A stretch of DNA of 64,000 nt. Origin: Bdellovibrionales bacterium RIFOXYA1_FULL_36_14 (GTDB lineage: Bacteria; Bdellovibrionota; Bacteriovoracia; Bacteriovoracales; Bacteriovoracaceae). The notes under the pieces were generated by a model. It saw only the letters and a list, made by a program, of their open reading frames with translations. It did no database searches and was not told the DNA's origin. Where the stretch lies: NCBI GenBank assembly GCA_001769975.1, contig MEPW01000018.1:93231-157230 (forward strand), read 5' to 3'. Each line of letters opens with the position of its first letter. Within the stretch, counting starts at the first letter, position 1. The translations under genes and the position numbers were made by a program. Below, one piece after another: positions 36,329-44,912 of the stretch.

Positions 36329-36483
36329 TAATTGGACTTAAAAAATGGGGTTGAAAACTACCTAACCTCGCTGAATCATGATCATTAATTCTTATAAATT
36401 TAAGCACTTGCCTGAAAAAGATTCTAATTTATTAAAAAATAAAAATTATTTTGAATTTTATTCTTACGATTGTAGATCAGTTA
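36329..36483 (-). repeat. MITE-like repeat, copy 1 (diverged, reverse orientation)
   Basis: 155 bp between TA dinucleotides, filling most of the gap between the TIR-like gene and the next exported-protein gene. Its left end TTAATTGGACTTAAAAAATG matches the complement of the right end of the copy at 41552-41705. Its right half (from ATTTAAGC to TGTAGATCAGTTA) matches the left half of that copy in reverse. No open reading frame. This is the most diverged of the four copies, so probably old. Confidence 0.75.
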
Positions 36484-36615
36484 AATTGGGTTAATTATAA
36501 ACGTATATTCAGTCGTTTCTTTTTTACTTTTTTACATGGATATATTTTCTATGAGCATTTGATGATATCTTTTGATGCAGTGAGTAATAGTGTTGAGAAC
36601 AGTAGGTTAAAATAG

Positions 36616-37872
36616 ATGAAAAATGTCATTGTTTTTGTCTTGTTGGGATTTCTTGTTTGTACAAATTTGATTTTTAGTCATGCTTTTGCTTCGACTGATA
36701 CGACGGTCTTAGAAAACCTGACAGAACATGAATTCTATACGTTAGTCGATAATATAAGCACAGAAAAACTGCAAGAGTTAAATCAATTGATGAAGGATAA
36801 CGATCAACTTAAAGGCCTGCAAAAGGCCAAAAAAATTGCGATAGAAAAATTAAAGCAGATAATTCCATTTTCAGAATTCAAAAATCTTCTCATCAAGAAC
36901 AAGACGATTGGAATCATTAGCATTACCAGTGAACTGATTGGTGACTTCGTTTTGCCTTTAATTTTAGCTAAGCTAGGTCTTCTTGAACTTGCCGTAGCAG
37001 TTGCTGTTGTTCCACCAACTCCCTTTATTCTTCCGATTTATTTTTATTTTTCCATGACTAAAAGTCGAAATGAGATGGCATCAGTTCTCGGTAACGATAT
37101 GAGTAGAATTAAAGTGCTGGAAAAGTTAGAAAAGGAAATTTTGGATTTTACTGTAGAGCACAGAGTTCTTTCCATCCTGTCTGATGAGCTAGAAAATGAT
37201 CAAGAGTTTGTGGTGATTAAACAAACTTTTCTTGAGAAGCTTACAGGCGTGGATATCCCAAAGGGTCAGGTTGGTTTAAAACAGTTAGAGAAAATATTTG
37301 TTAAACATTATTCAAGTAATAAATTAAAAATGATTAAAGAAGCATCTGAGCAGAATGACTCAATTTATACCCAATTAGTTTTAAACTATTTAAAAAACAA
37401 CCAAGAAGCTAAACAGGAATTGACTCATTATCTGGCTCAACAAAGCCAATTATTCATGGGGGATAGAAAATTTGATAATGTGAAAAAGTATTTAATTGAA
37501 ATCGATAATAAGCAGAAATTGATTGAGATGAAAATAATTGAATATCGAAAAAATATTAAGGCCCTTAAATCCCGTGAACCGTTTTTTTATGAAAGACCGA
37601 CAACTTCTAAAAAAGTTAAAGACATCAATCAAACAATTGAACAATTAAAGTCTCTTGCTTTGGATCTTCGAACTTTGAAATATCGCTATTTAGCGGCCAT
37701 TGATTATGATCTTAGAAATGACAACGCAGGCAATGTGTCTATGGACATAAATTTGGAAAGTTCCAAACTTCAGAGAATCATGGATCGATTTCAAGGCATT
37801 ACTCAAGAGAAAAGTTGGAAGGTGAATGAAGGAACTGAAACGTGCTTAGAATTAATTCATCAGTTAATCTAA
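36616..37872 (+). CDS. Exported or membrane protein of unknown function
   Basis: 418 residues. Signal peptide MKNVIVFVLLGFLVCTNLIFSHAFA. A central hydrophobic region, about 115-150 (LILAKLGLLELAVAVAVVPP and PFILPIYFYF), could form a hairpin of two membrane helices. The remainder is mostly Lys/Glu-rich helices with likely coiled coil near 280-350. I do not recognise a family. It sits between two copies of the 155-bp repeat, in a run of orphan exported proteins. No strong Shine-Dalgarno is visible before ATG 36616. Confidence 0.7.
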   Translation: MKNVIVFVLLGFLVCTNLIFSHAFASTDTTVLENLTEHEFYTLVDNISTEKLQELNQLMKDNDQLKGLQKAKKIAIEKLKQIIPFSEFKNLLIKNKTIGIISITSELIGDFVLPLILAKLGLLELAVAVAVVPPTPFILPIYFYFSMTKSRNEMASVLGNDMSRIKVLEKLEKEILDFTVEHRVLSILSDELENDQEFVVIKQTFLEKLTGVDIPKGQVGLKQLEKIFVKHYSSNKLKMIKEASEQNDSIYTQLVLNYLKNNQEAKQELTHYLAQQSQLFMGDRKFDNVKKYLIEIDNKQKLIEMKIIEYRKNIKALKSREPFFYERPTTSKKVKDINQTIEQLKSLALDLRTLKYRYLAAIDYDLRNDNAGNVSMDINLESSKLQRIMDRFQGITQEKSWKVNEGTETCLELIHQLI

Positions 37873-37880
37873 AATTTTCC

Positions 37881-38035
37881 TAACTGGGGTTCATAACAAT
37901 GGGGATGAAATCAAAAATAACTTTTATTTTTTAATAGGTTAATTTTCTTTTAACGCAACAGTTTAAATTGGTTTGATTAAATTATAATAATTCTGCAATA
38001 CTGTATAGTACAACCCCATTATACGGATCCAGTTA
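37881..38035 (+). repeat. MITE-like repeat, copy 2
   Basis: 155 bp, from TAACTGG...ACAATGGGGATG to CAACCCCATTATACGGATCC and AGTTA. The ends are inverted repeats of about 26 bp. TA at both ends fits the TA target duplication of IS630/mariner-type elements. It lies between two convergent genes, 8 bases after one stop and 10 before the other. Confidence 0.85.
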
Positions 38036-38045
38036 AGAGCGTTTC

Positions 38046-38516
38046 TTAAAGATAACAATATGGCTCTTCCGGAGGAATTGGAATGCCTATAAATTCAAAA
38101 TAGGTATTTTTGATAATCTGAACTCGGTCGTTGACTTCATATGGATCGCCATAATGCTCTAGTAGTTGGGAACGCATGACAGTGGCACTGCTGTAAAGAT
38201 TTTTCAGTATTTTGCGAATCAGTCCATCACTAGGCAATGAATTTTGATGTAGATAACATAGCTTAAGACTTTCCTTATGTTTGCTAATAGTAGTTATTCT
38301 ATTGCGCACAAGCTGAGATAATTGCGGAAGGTTCAAATCATCGGTCATTTTTCCATATTTAGTGATTTCAAATTCCTGGATGGTTTCCCAGATAGTGAAC
38401 AACTCAACGGCGTTTTCGCAGGCCTCTTGGAGTTTTTCATATTTGTTGGGAAGTTCTGATTGAGATAGCGCGCTAAGCGAATAAACCATGACGAAGATTG
38501 TTGTAAGTTTAATCAT
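38046..38516 (-). CDS. Small exported protein of unknown function
   Basis: 156 residues. Signal peptide MIKLTTIFVMVYSLSALSQS. The mature part is mainly helical, with four Cys residues (CENAVEL, LCYLHQN, and two others toward the PYCYL end region) that could form disulfides in the periplasm. No family recognised. AAAGGA lies about 10 bases before ATG 38516. It converges on the preceding gene with a repeat copy between them, and is next to an ABC exporter gene on the same strand about 115 bases upstream of its stop. Confidence 0.65.
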   Translation of the reverse strand: MIKLTTIFVMVYSLSALSQSELPNKYEKLQEACENAVELFTIWETIQEFEITKYGKMTDDLNLPQLSQLVRNRITTISKHKESLKLCYLHQNSLPSDGLIRKILKNLYSSATVMRSQLLEHYGDPYEVNDRVQIIKNTYFEFIGIPIPPEEPYCYL

Positions 38517-38630
38517 GCGTTCATATCCTTTATTAATTTATTTAATAAATACAATATGTTATACCCACAGCAGGGGACTATAACAAAAATAGCGCATAGA
38601 ATCAATAGCAATTAATAAATTTGTAAAAAG

Positions 38631-40487
38631 TCAGTAAGCTTGAATGTTTTCAATAAGATTTGTTTTTAAAAATGTGTCAAATGTATCTTCCGTTGGAAGA
38701 AAACCATCGGCTTGCATTTTCCATAATCTAGCATAGTGGCCATCTATGGCAAGTAGATCATTGTGTGCGCCATCCTCAATGATTTTACCGTCATGAAAGA
38801 CTAAAATGCGATCTAAATTACAGAGTGTAGAGAGACGGTGTGCAATCACTATTACGGTTTTGGTAACCATGGAATGACTAAGTCCATTTTGAATTGCTTT
38901 TTCCGTTAATGAATCAAGACTGGAAGTGGCTTCATCTAAAATGAAAATAGGTGCATCCTTAAGGAGTGTTCTAGCGATGGCAATGCGCTGCCTTTGACCG
39001 CCGGAAAGGCGAATGCCACGTTCTCCAACGAGTGAATCATATGCTTCGGGTAGTTTCATGATGAATTCGTGCGCATGCGCTTTTTTAGCTGCTTCGATAA
39101 CTTCTTCGAGGTGCGCACCCAGTTTGCCATAAGCAATATTTTCTCTTAGAGTTCGGTGAAATAAAAGAGGGTCTTGGGGGATCATACCGATATGGTTTCG
39201 AAGAGAGTCTTGAGTGACTTCGGCAATGTCTTGTCCATCTATTAAAATTTTGCCCGCATTAATGTCATACAGACGCATCAAGAGGTTTACAAAAGTAGTT
39301 TTTCCCGAACCCGAAAATCCCACCAATCCTACGCGTTCACCAGGACGAATGGTTAAATTGAAATTTTTGAAAATTTCAATCCCTGGCCCATAGGAAAAAG
39401 AAACATTTTTAAAATTTATCTCACCATTTTTAATTTTTAATTCAGAGGCGTTTGGGGCATCGATAATTTCATGAGGGCGGATGATAATGCTCACTCCGTC
39501 GGACATGCTTCCAACGTGTTCAAAAAATTCTAAAAATCGCCTACTCAAACCACGAGCGTCGTTAATAATTACTAGCGATAGACTAGTCACCATCGCAAAA
39601 CTACCTACGGTGATCGAGCCATTGACCCACATTTTAACCGCAAGTCCCATCATGCCGACTTGCAGAAGTAAAGCGGCAATAAATTGAAACCATCTCATTC
39701 GTTCGTTAAACCAGATGGTTCTTTTGGCGGTTTTAATTTCATGATTTAAATGATCCATGAGGTGATCTTGTTCAAAACCTTGGCGACAAAACATTTTGGT
39801 ATTGAGAATGTTACTGACAGCATCTACAATTTTTCCACTCACGGTGCTTCTGGCCGCAGCAAAAATTTTGGCATATTTACGGCATTTCGTGGCCAGCCAT
39901 AATGATGTACCTACGTAGATAATAATCCAAGAAGATAAATATATGGCGATCTGGTAATTAATTTGGGTGAGCAGGAAAATAGATACACTAAAGGTTATAA
40001 AAACTGGCCAAAAATCAAAGAGGACTGACCAAATGCAATGATTTACGCCAAAGGAAACTTCAGAAATCCGATTACTTAGAGAGCCTGCAAAGTTAGTACT
40101 AAAAAAGCGGTGAGAATGCTGTTGTAAATACTGGTAGAGGGAAAAGCGCACTTTAGTTCTTAGTTTTGGGCCGACAAATGGGATGCAAGAACCGCTCGCA
40201 CGGCTAAAAAATAAAATACCAAGACTGAAAATAACAAATGAAATTATAGATGGTTTAAGATTGGACCAAATCTGAGCTTCGCTGAGTCCTGGAGTCAAAC
40301 TGGCTACAGCATCCATGATTTTTTTTACTCCATAGGGAAGTAAAATTTGTGAGGTTGCCTGACCAGTTTCAAACAATATCATTAGAAGCAGCATCCATCT
40401 AAATTTTTTAACAAAATAGAGAACAAATGCTCCAGGCTTACCTGGTAGTTGAATACTATTGGTTGTTTTGGAATCGGAATTTTGCAT
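38631..40487 (-). CDS. ABC exporter with fused membrane and ATPase domains (MsbA/MDR-like)
   Basis: 618 residues from ATG 40487; the TTG at 40505 is less likely. N-terminal membrane domain (about 20-320) with six helices, including LLLMILFETGQATSQILLPYG. The ATPase domain from about 350 has Walker A GFSGSGKTT, Q-loop IPQDPLLF, signature LSGGQRQRIAIA, Walker B FILDEATSSLD and the switch His in IAHRLST. It works as a homodimer or with a partner, exporting lipid, peptide or drug; the substrate is unknown. It is flanked by exported orphan genes and one repeat copy sits directly before its start. Confidence 0.92.
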   Translation of the reverse strand: MQNSDSKTTNSIQLPGKPGAFVLYFVKKFRWMLLLMILFETGQATSQILLPYGVKKIMDAVASLTPGLSEAQIWSNLKPSIISFVIFSLGILFFSRASGSCIPFVGPKLRTKVRFSLYQYLQQHSHRFFSTNFAGSLSNRISEVSFGVNHCIWSVLFDFWPVFITFSVSIFLLTQINYQIAIYLSSWIIIYVGTSLWLATKCRKYAKIFAAARSTVSGKIVDAVSNILNTKMFCRQGFEQDHLMDHLNHEIKTAKRTIWFNERMRWFQFIAALLLQVGMMGLAVKMWVNGSITVGSFAMVTSLSLVIINDARGLSRRFLEFFEHVGSMSDGVSIIIRPHEIIDAPNASELKIKNGEINFKNVSFSYGPGIEIFKNFNLTIRPGERVGLVGFSGSGKTTFVNLLMRLYDINAGKILIDGQDIAEVTQDSLRNHIGMIPQDPLLFHRTLRENIAYGKLGAHLEEVIEAAKKAHAHEFIMKLPEAYDSLVGERGIRLSGGQRQRIAIARTLLKDAPIFILDEATSSLDSLTEKAIQNGLSHSMVTKTVIVIAHRLSTLCNLDRILVFHDGKIIEDGAHNDLLAIDGHYARLWKMQADGFLPTEDTFDTFLKTNLIENIQAY

Positions 40488-40523
40488 GCAGTATTTATAA
40501 AGCAACTAATGTGCTACGTCTAC

Positions 40524-40660
40524 TAACTGGCTCGCCACAATGGGGATGATTTACAAAATAATCTTATTTTTTTAGTAGGTTAGATCTTTTTTGAGTAACA
40601 GTTTAAATTAGTTTGACTTGATGGTAACAATTTCGCAATGCTAGATGGGTGTCAACCCCT
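40524..40660 (+). repeat. MITE-like repeat, copy 3 (right terminus lost)
   Basis: Homologous over about 135 bp to the copy at 41552-41705, with roughly a dozen mismatches. It begins TAACTGG...ACAATGGGGATG and ends at CAACCCC. The outermost ~18 bases of the right end are replaced by coding sequence of the gene at 40641-41432, whose stop codon and last residues lie inside the element. Confidence 0.85.
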
Positions 40661-41432
40661 CCTGATTCCGAGGATATTTATTATTTGCTGACTCAATTCT
40701 TTTCTTGTAACTCTCTAGGTGATCAAGAAAAGTATCTTTGATTTGTTTTTGGATGGTTGGTAAATTAGGCACAGCAACTTCTATAAAGGGGTTACTGCCT
40801 AGTAAATGAGCTGATCTAAATTTCACCAAGGTTTGACTATCTCCTTTCCTTATAAAACTCACGCTACCAATATCAGAAAGTGTGGATTTGTTTTTTGACT
40901 CAAAAACTCTCCAGTAAACAGTTATTTTGTCATTTTTGTACTCTATTACTTCCGTTTTGGTCATATCCAAATTAAATGGAAAACTTTTTAAAACCATGCG
41001 TTCTACTTGTTGAGTAACAAAACCTTCTTCATTAGTAACAATATCGCTTATTCCGCGACCAATTAACTTATGCAGATAAAGTCCCCAATCATGTGGAGAA
41101 ATTTTACTAACAAAACTTTCAAATGATTCATTATAAAGTCTAAGAGTATATTCCAATGACATTTTTTTTGCGCCATAATTTGCATATTCAATTACCCTAT
41201 CGGTGGTAAAAAAACCATGCCCTTTTAAAAGATCATCACTTTGTAATTGCTCGACTTTTTTTTCAAAATGTTTGTCCATTTGAATATGAAGTTTTTTTAC
41301 AACATATTTAATATCATCGTATTTCTCATCCCCAGATGAATATGTTTCTGCATGTTCAAGCTTCTCTTTTGAATAAGAAAAAGCGGAAAAGGTTATAAAA
41401 ACAATTAAGATTGTAATTATTGTTTTTTTCAT
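40641..41432 (-). CDS. Exported protein of unknown function, 3' end within a MITE copy
   Basis: 263 residues. Signal peptide MKKTIITILIVFITFSAFSYS. The mature protein alternates helices and strands: VVKKLHIQMDKHF, then IGRGISDIVTNEEGFVTQQVE, then KITVYWRVFESKN. In outline it resembles periplasmic ABC-associated toluene-tolerance (MlaC/Ttg2D-like) proteins, which also carry an NY(A/G)..R-type segment. This is only a tentative similarity. The last codons (GLTPI stop) come from the right end of a repeat copy, so the original C-terminus may have been longer. No clear Shine-Dalgarno before ATG 41432. Confidence 0.65.
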   Translation of the reverse strand: MKKTIITILIVFITFSAFSYSKEKLEHAETYSSGDEKYDDIKYVVKKLHIQMDKHFEKKVEQLQSDDLLKGHGFFTTDRVIEYANYGAKKMSLEYTLRLYNESFESFVSKISPHDWGLYLHKLIGRGISDIVTNEEGFVTQQVERMVLKSFPFNLDMTKTEVIEYKNDKITVYWRVFESKNKSTLSDIGSVSFIRKGDSQTLVKFRSAHLLGSNPFIEVAVPNLPTIQKQIKDTFLDHLESYKKRIESANNKYPRNQEGLTPI

Positions 41433-41551
41433 ATCTACTTTAAACCTCTTGTGGTGGTATTAAGTTTTGCTTTTTCTTACAAATCAGGACTCAAATTTAT
41501 CCAAACTCTAGCAATTCTTAGAGGAAAAACAATGCTGCGTGTAATTATTAC

Positions 41552-41705
41552 TAACTGACCTACAACAATGGGGATGATTTACAAAATAATCTTATTTTTT
41601 TAGTAGGTTAGAGCGTTTTTAAGTAATAGCTTAAATTAGTTAGACTTGATTGTAACAATTTCGTAATGCTAGATGGATATCAACCCCATTGTTCTAATCC
41701 AGTTA
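41552..41705 (+). repeat. MITE-like repeat, copy 4 (best-preserved)
   Basis: 154 bp with near-perfect terminal inverted repeats: left TAACTGACCTACAACAATGG against the complement of the right end TAACTGGATTAGAACAATGG, both continuing GG(A/T)TGA. TA at both ends. It occupies the middle of the 360-base gap 41433-41792 between two divergent genes. The rest of that gap (41433-41551 and 41706-41792) is AT-rich; I see no other gene there, and it must contain both promoters. Confidence 0.88.
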
Positions 41706-41792
41706 ATAAACGATTTAACTTTCTTTAATTTCTTAAATAATTATTAAATACTATCAGCTAAAGTTAAGCTTTGATACATACGACGAGTTTTT

Positions 41793-42497
41793 ATGAAAAA
41801 TTCTAAAACTCAATACATAATTTTGCCAGGCAAGATCACTTCCCCTAATGTGGACCCTAAAGTGGTCTCTTTATTAGATGAGGCTTATTTTTTATGGAAA
41901 AATGTTTGGGACAGTACATTTAAAGGTAATGGCGTTGAAAAAAAAGCTTCTCCTGATGACTTTTTTCGACAACATTTTATTCCTATTATAAAAAATGAAA
42001 AGGATATTATCGCCATTCATCTTTATTCGATTTTCAATTTATCATCAAAGGCCATGCGAGATCATTCCTATTTGAAAAATAATTTCAATGACAAGTTTTT
42101 TTCGGTTATGGAACGTGAGAATATTAAACTTGCCATGACCATGGAGTCGCTCATTGTACATCCGGAATATAGAAAAACTAAAATTGGTCAATCTTATTTT
42201 TTAGCGATTAGTTATTTAGGCATACAACTTTTTGCAGATTTTACTCATTGTGATGCTATCATTGCCCCAGTTAGGCGTGATGTAGGAATTGCGGAAGCTG
42301 CTGAAAAAACAGGTTTTTCTGCAACTGATAAGAATATCACTCTTTATAATACGCCTGTCGATTTGGTGTACTTAAAACGAAATTCAGAGATTAAATACCC
42401 CAATGACATTATTAGACAACAAGTCAAAAATTTATGGAAAGAAAAATTAGTATATTTAAACTCTGAGGATAAACTTCATTCCCAAAGGTCTGCTTGA
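41793..42497 (+). CDS. GNAT-fold acyltransferase-like protein
   Basis: 234 residues, cytoplasmic. The acyl-CoA-binding motif A of GNAT enzymes is visible as SLIVHPEYRKTKIGQSYFLA (about 125-145), followed by an AIIAPVRRDVGIAEAAEKTGF segment that fits the end of the fold. The N-terminal FLWKNVWDSTFKG...HFIPIIKN part resembles autoinducer-synthase-like or N-acyl amino acid synthase GNATs, but only loosely. TGA overlaps the ATG of the next gene (TGATG). The pair may modify the same small molecule. Substrate unknown. Confidence 0.65.
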   Translation: MKNSKTQYIILPGKITSPNVDPKVVSLLDEAYFLWKNVWDSTFKGNGVEKKASPDDFFRQHFIPIIKNEKDIIAIHLYSIFNLSSKAMRDHSYLKNNFNDKFFSVMERENIKLAMTMESLIVHPEYRKTKIGQSYFLAISYLGIQLFADFTHCDAIIAPVRRDVGIAEAAEKTGFSATDKNITLYNTPVDLVYLKRNSEIKYPNDIIRQQVKNLWKEKLVYLNSEDKLHSQRSA

Positions 42498-44095
42498 TGA
42501 ATAACAGGTCTCAATTTATAGAAAGTGTCAGCGAAAAAAATATTAAGGTGAATAAGTTAGAAGCACCCCTAAAAGATGTTTCAGGGATGGTTAGAAATGT
42601 CCCATATATTATTTATCCGAAGAATAAAGCGGAAATTCAATTAATATTAAAATATGCTAATCAATATTTAGTGCAAATCTATCCTATTTCCTGTGGAAAA
42701 AACTGGGGTTTTGGTTCGAGTTTGCCAAGTGAAAATGATACTATTGTGGTTAATCTTAAAGACTTTAATACTATTGTGGATATTGATTTGGAAAATGGCT
42801 ATGCCACAGTTACGCCTGGAGTAACTCAAGAGCTATTGGCACACGCCTTAAAGGATACAGCTTATTTTATTGATGTTACCGGTTCTAGTGCTGATTCAAG
42901 TTTAATTGGTAACGCTTTGGAGCGCGGGATAGCTTATAATTCTTTGCGAGTTGAAAATATTAGTGAGCTAGAAATATTATTACCTAACGGCAAATTCATT
43001 AATACTGGTTTTAGTAGCTTAAAAAATACAAACACCAGTAATTATCCATGGGGAATCGGACCGTCACTGGATGGCCTTTTTTTTCAATCCAATTTTGGAA
43101 TTGTAACTCAAGCCAAAATAAAGCTAATGAAACGTACAATTAATGCTAAAGCTTTTTGTGTTACTTTGAAAAATGAAAGGGACCTTTTTCTATTTATTTC
43201 TTCTCTTAAGCCACTGCTGGAAAATAACCTTATTAACTGTATTCCTCATATCTTTAATAAAGAACGCTTTTATCCTGGAATAGCCCCTTTACTTTGGAAA
43301 TATTTTCAAAATATCCAACAAGCAAAAAGCCGAGACGAAATTCTTAATATTTTTAACAAACAATTCGATGGTGAATGGTTTGTGGCAGGAAATCTTCGCG
43401 GGATTACTGAACAAGTAAATCTAGGAGTTAAGTATCTAAGGAAAATTACTCCTTCCAGCTCAAAATTGCAGTTTATTGGGGCCAAAGAGAAGACTTTAAT
43501 AAAAATTATAAAAAACCTTCCTTTTTTTTACGAATTAAAAGCATTTATATATGCTACCGATGAGCTGGGTGATTTAACTTGTGGCAATCCAACTAATCTC
43601 ACTTTACCCAGTATTAACTGGGTCATTCCAGGTAATGAAAAATCTCTTTTCGATTTGGATATTGATCATTGCGGTGATGGAGGCTTTTTATATTTTACGC
43701 CAATGAGCAATTATACCCAGGATGATATTGCACTTTTGCTCAGAACGACCACGCAAATCGCCAGCAAATTTTATTTGGTACCTGCGATTACTTTAAATGC
43801 CATTACACCGGACATAATGGAAGGTGTAATTAGCGTTGCCTTTAATAAACATAACGCTTTCGAAGTCGAAAATGCACATAAATGTATCAAAGAAATGCAT
43901 AGGACTATGATAGATTTAAATCTTTTACCTTATCGAACTAATATTGATATGATGGACACCATCACTTTTAAGCAAGACTATGCAAGTACTCTGATAAAAT
44001 TAAAACAAATTTTTGATCCCAATCACATACTCTCAAATGGAAGGTATATTCCTTCCGAAGAACCTATTAAGCATGTGTCTAAATTTGCAGCTTAG
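42497..44095 (+). CDS. FAD-linked oxidase, vanillyl-alcohol oxidase / p-cresol methylhydroxylase family
   Basis: 532 residues. N-terminal FAD-binding domain with YIIYPKNKAEIQLILKYAN, then VQIYPISCGKNWGFGSS, and VTGSSADSSLIGNALERG. The YPWGIGPSLDGLFFQSNFG block followed by IVTQAKI is characteristic of VAO/PCMH enzymes, as is the C-terminal FDPNHILSNGRY. These enzymes oxidise phenolic or similar alcohol/amine substrates with covalent or tight FAD. The usual FAD-linking His/Tyr cannot be assigned with certainty. AAAGG lies before ATG 42497, which shares its A with the upstream stop. The end overlaps a convergent gene by 4 bases. Confidence 0.87.
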   Translation: MNNRSQFIESVSEKNIKVNKLEAPLKDVSGMVRNVPYIIYPKNKAEIQLILKYANQYLVQIYPISCGKNWGFGSSLPSENDTIVVNLKDFNTIVDIDLENGYATVTPGVTQELLAHALKDTAYFIDVTGSSADSSLIGNALERGIAYNSLRVENISELEILLPNGKFINTGFSSLKNTNTSNYPWGIGPSLDGLFFQSNFGIVTQAKIKLMKRTINAKAFCVTLKNERDLFLFISSLKPLLENNLINCIPHIFNKERFYPGIAPLLWKYFQNIQQAKSRDEILNIFNKQFDGEWFVAGNLRGITEQVNLGVKYLRKITPSSSKLQFIGAKEKTLIKIIKNLPFFYELKAFIYATDELGDLTCGNPTNLTLPSINWVIPGNEKSLFDLDIDHCGDGGFLYFTPMSNYTQDDIALLLRTTTQIASKFYLVPAITLNAITPDIMEGVISVAFNKHNAFEVENAHKCIKEMHRTMIDLNLLPYRTNIDMMDTITFKQDYASTLIKLKQIFDPNHILSNGRYIPSEEPIKHVSKFAA

Positions 44096-44820
44096 TGGAG
44101 TGCGGTCTTTTTTACATCAAAAATCTGGCCATGTTGATCACGATATTTTAATACAGAAAATGGGGTCATAACTGCTGTAACTATGTTTTTTTCATTTAAT
44201 AAAGGAACGATAATAATTTGTCTTACATAGCAGCCAAAGTTATGTTTGGAATATATTTCATCGACCCAATGGTTTGGGCAATTAACATACTGGATTTCTT
44301 TAAGTTGACGTTTTACAGTATTTACTCCAACTTCCACGAGTTTGTTGGTAACGAATACACTTCTTTGAAATAGTCGCCACCATTCATTAGTAAAAATTTC
44401 TTCAAAACTATACGAACAATATTGAAAAAAATTAAAACTTCTATACATTTGAATGTGGTTGGCGTCGTATATTTCGATCACATCCGTTTCATCAAGAATT
44501 TCATTAAGATTGTAATCAGTGTGCAGTTTATATAAAAATAAGAACCTTTTTAGATAAAAACTTTCTTTTTGATCGTATAGATCTATCGCTTGTTCAAATT
44601 CGAGATTAGAGATGGTGGTCACGGCTGGTTTTAAATGGCTAATTAATCTTTGCGCACATTTTTCATCAATTTGGTTTTTGATGATTTCATAGTCGGAGTT
44701 TGAACCAATCACATTGGTGTGCCCCATTTGTTGTAAAATTTGGATATATTTATCTATTAGCTGGATGGCATACTCTTTAATGGGCTTATCGAATGTGGGA
44801 TTTGTGCTTAAATTATTCAT
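44092..44820 (-). CDS. Orphan cytoplasmic protein next to the GNAT/oxidase pair
   Basis: 242 residues from ATG 44820, which follows CTGGAG; the ATG at 44841 is less likely. No signal peptide. Helical N-terminal half (FDKPIKEYAIQLIDKYIQIL). The second half has strand-rich stretches, including YVNCPNHWVDEIYSKHNFG and IIIVPLLNEKNIVTAVMTP, which resemble the core of a PAS/GAF-like ligand-binding fold. I do not recognise the family. Its 4-base overlap with the FAD oxidase gene and isolation from other genes suggest a functional link, perhaps as sensor or regulator. Confidence 0.6.
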   Translation of the reverse strand: MNNLSTNPTFDKPIKEYAIQLIDKYIQILQQMGHTNVIGSNSDYEIIKNQIDEKCAQRLISHLKPAVTTISNLEFEQAIDLYDQKESFYLKRFLFLYKLHTDYNLNEILDETDVIEIYDANHIQMYRSFNFFQYCSYSFEEIFTNEWWRLFQRSVFVTNKLVEVGVNTVKRQLKEIQYVNCPNHWVDEIYSKHNFGCYVRQIIIVPLLNEKNIVTAVMTPFSVLKYRDQHGQIFDVKKTALH

Positions 44821-44912
44821 ATTTTTCTCCAGATTCCCCATTAATGTTTTACCGATTAATGCAGTTCTTCGTCAAGTGATAAGGAGCGCTAATAGAGCAG
44901 GTTTCGCTTGTT

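Noticed and set aside
36329..41705. CRISPR array as explanation for the repeats
   Set aside because: The copies are 154-155 bp, far apart, in both orientations and with inverted-repeat ends, unlike short evenly spaced CRISPR repeats. No cas genes are present.
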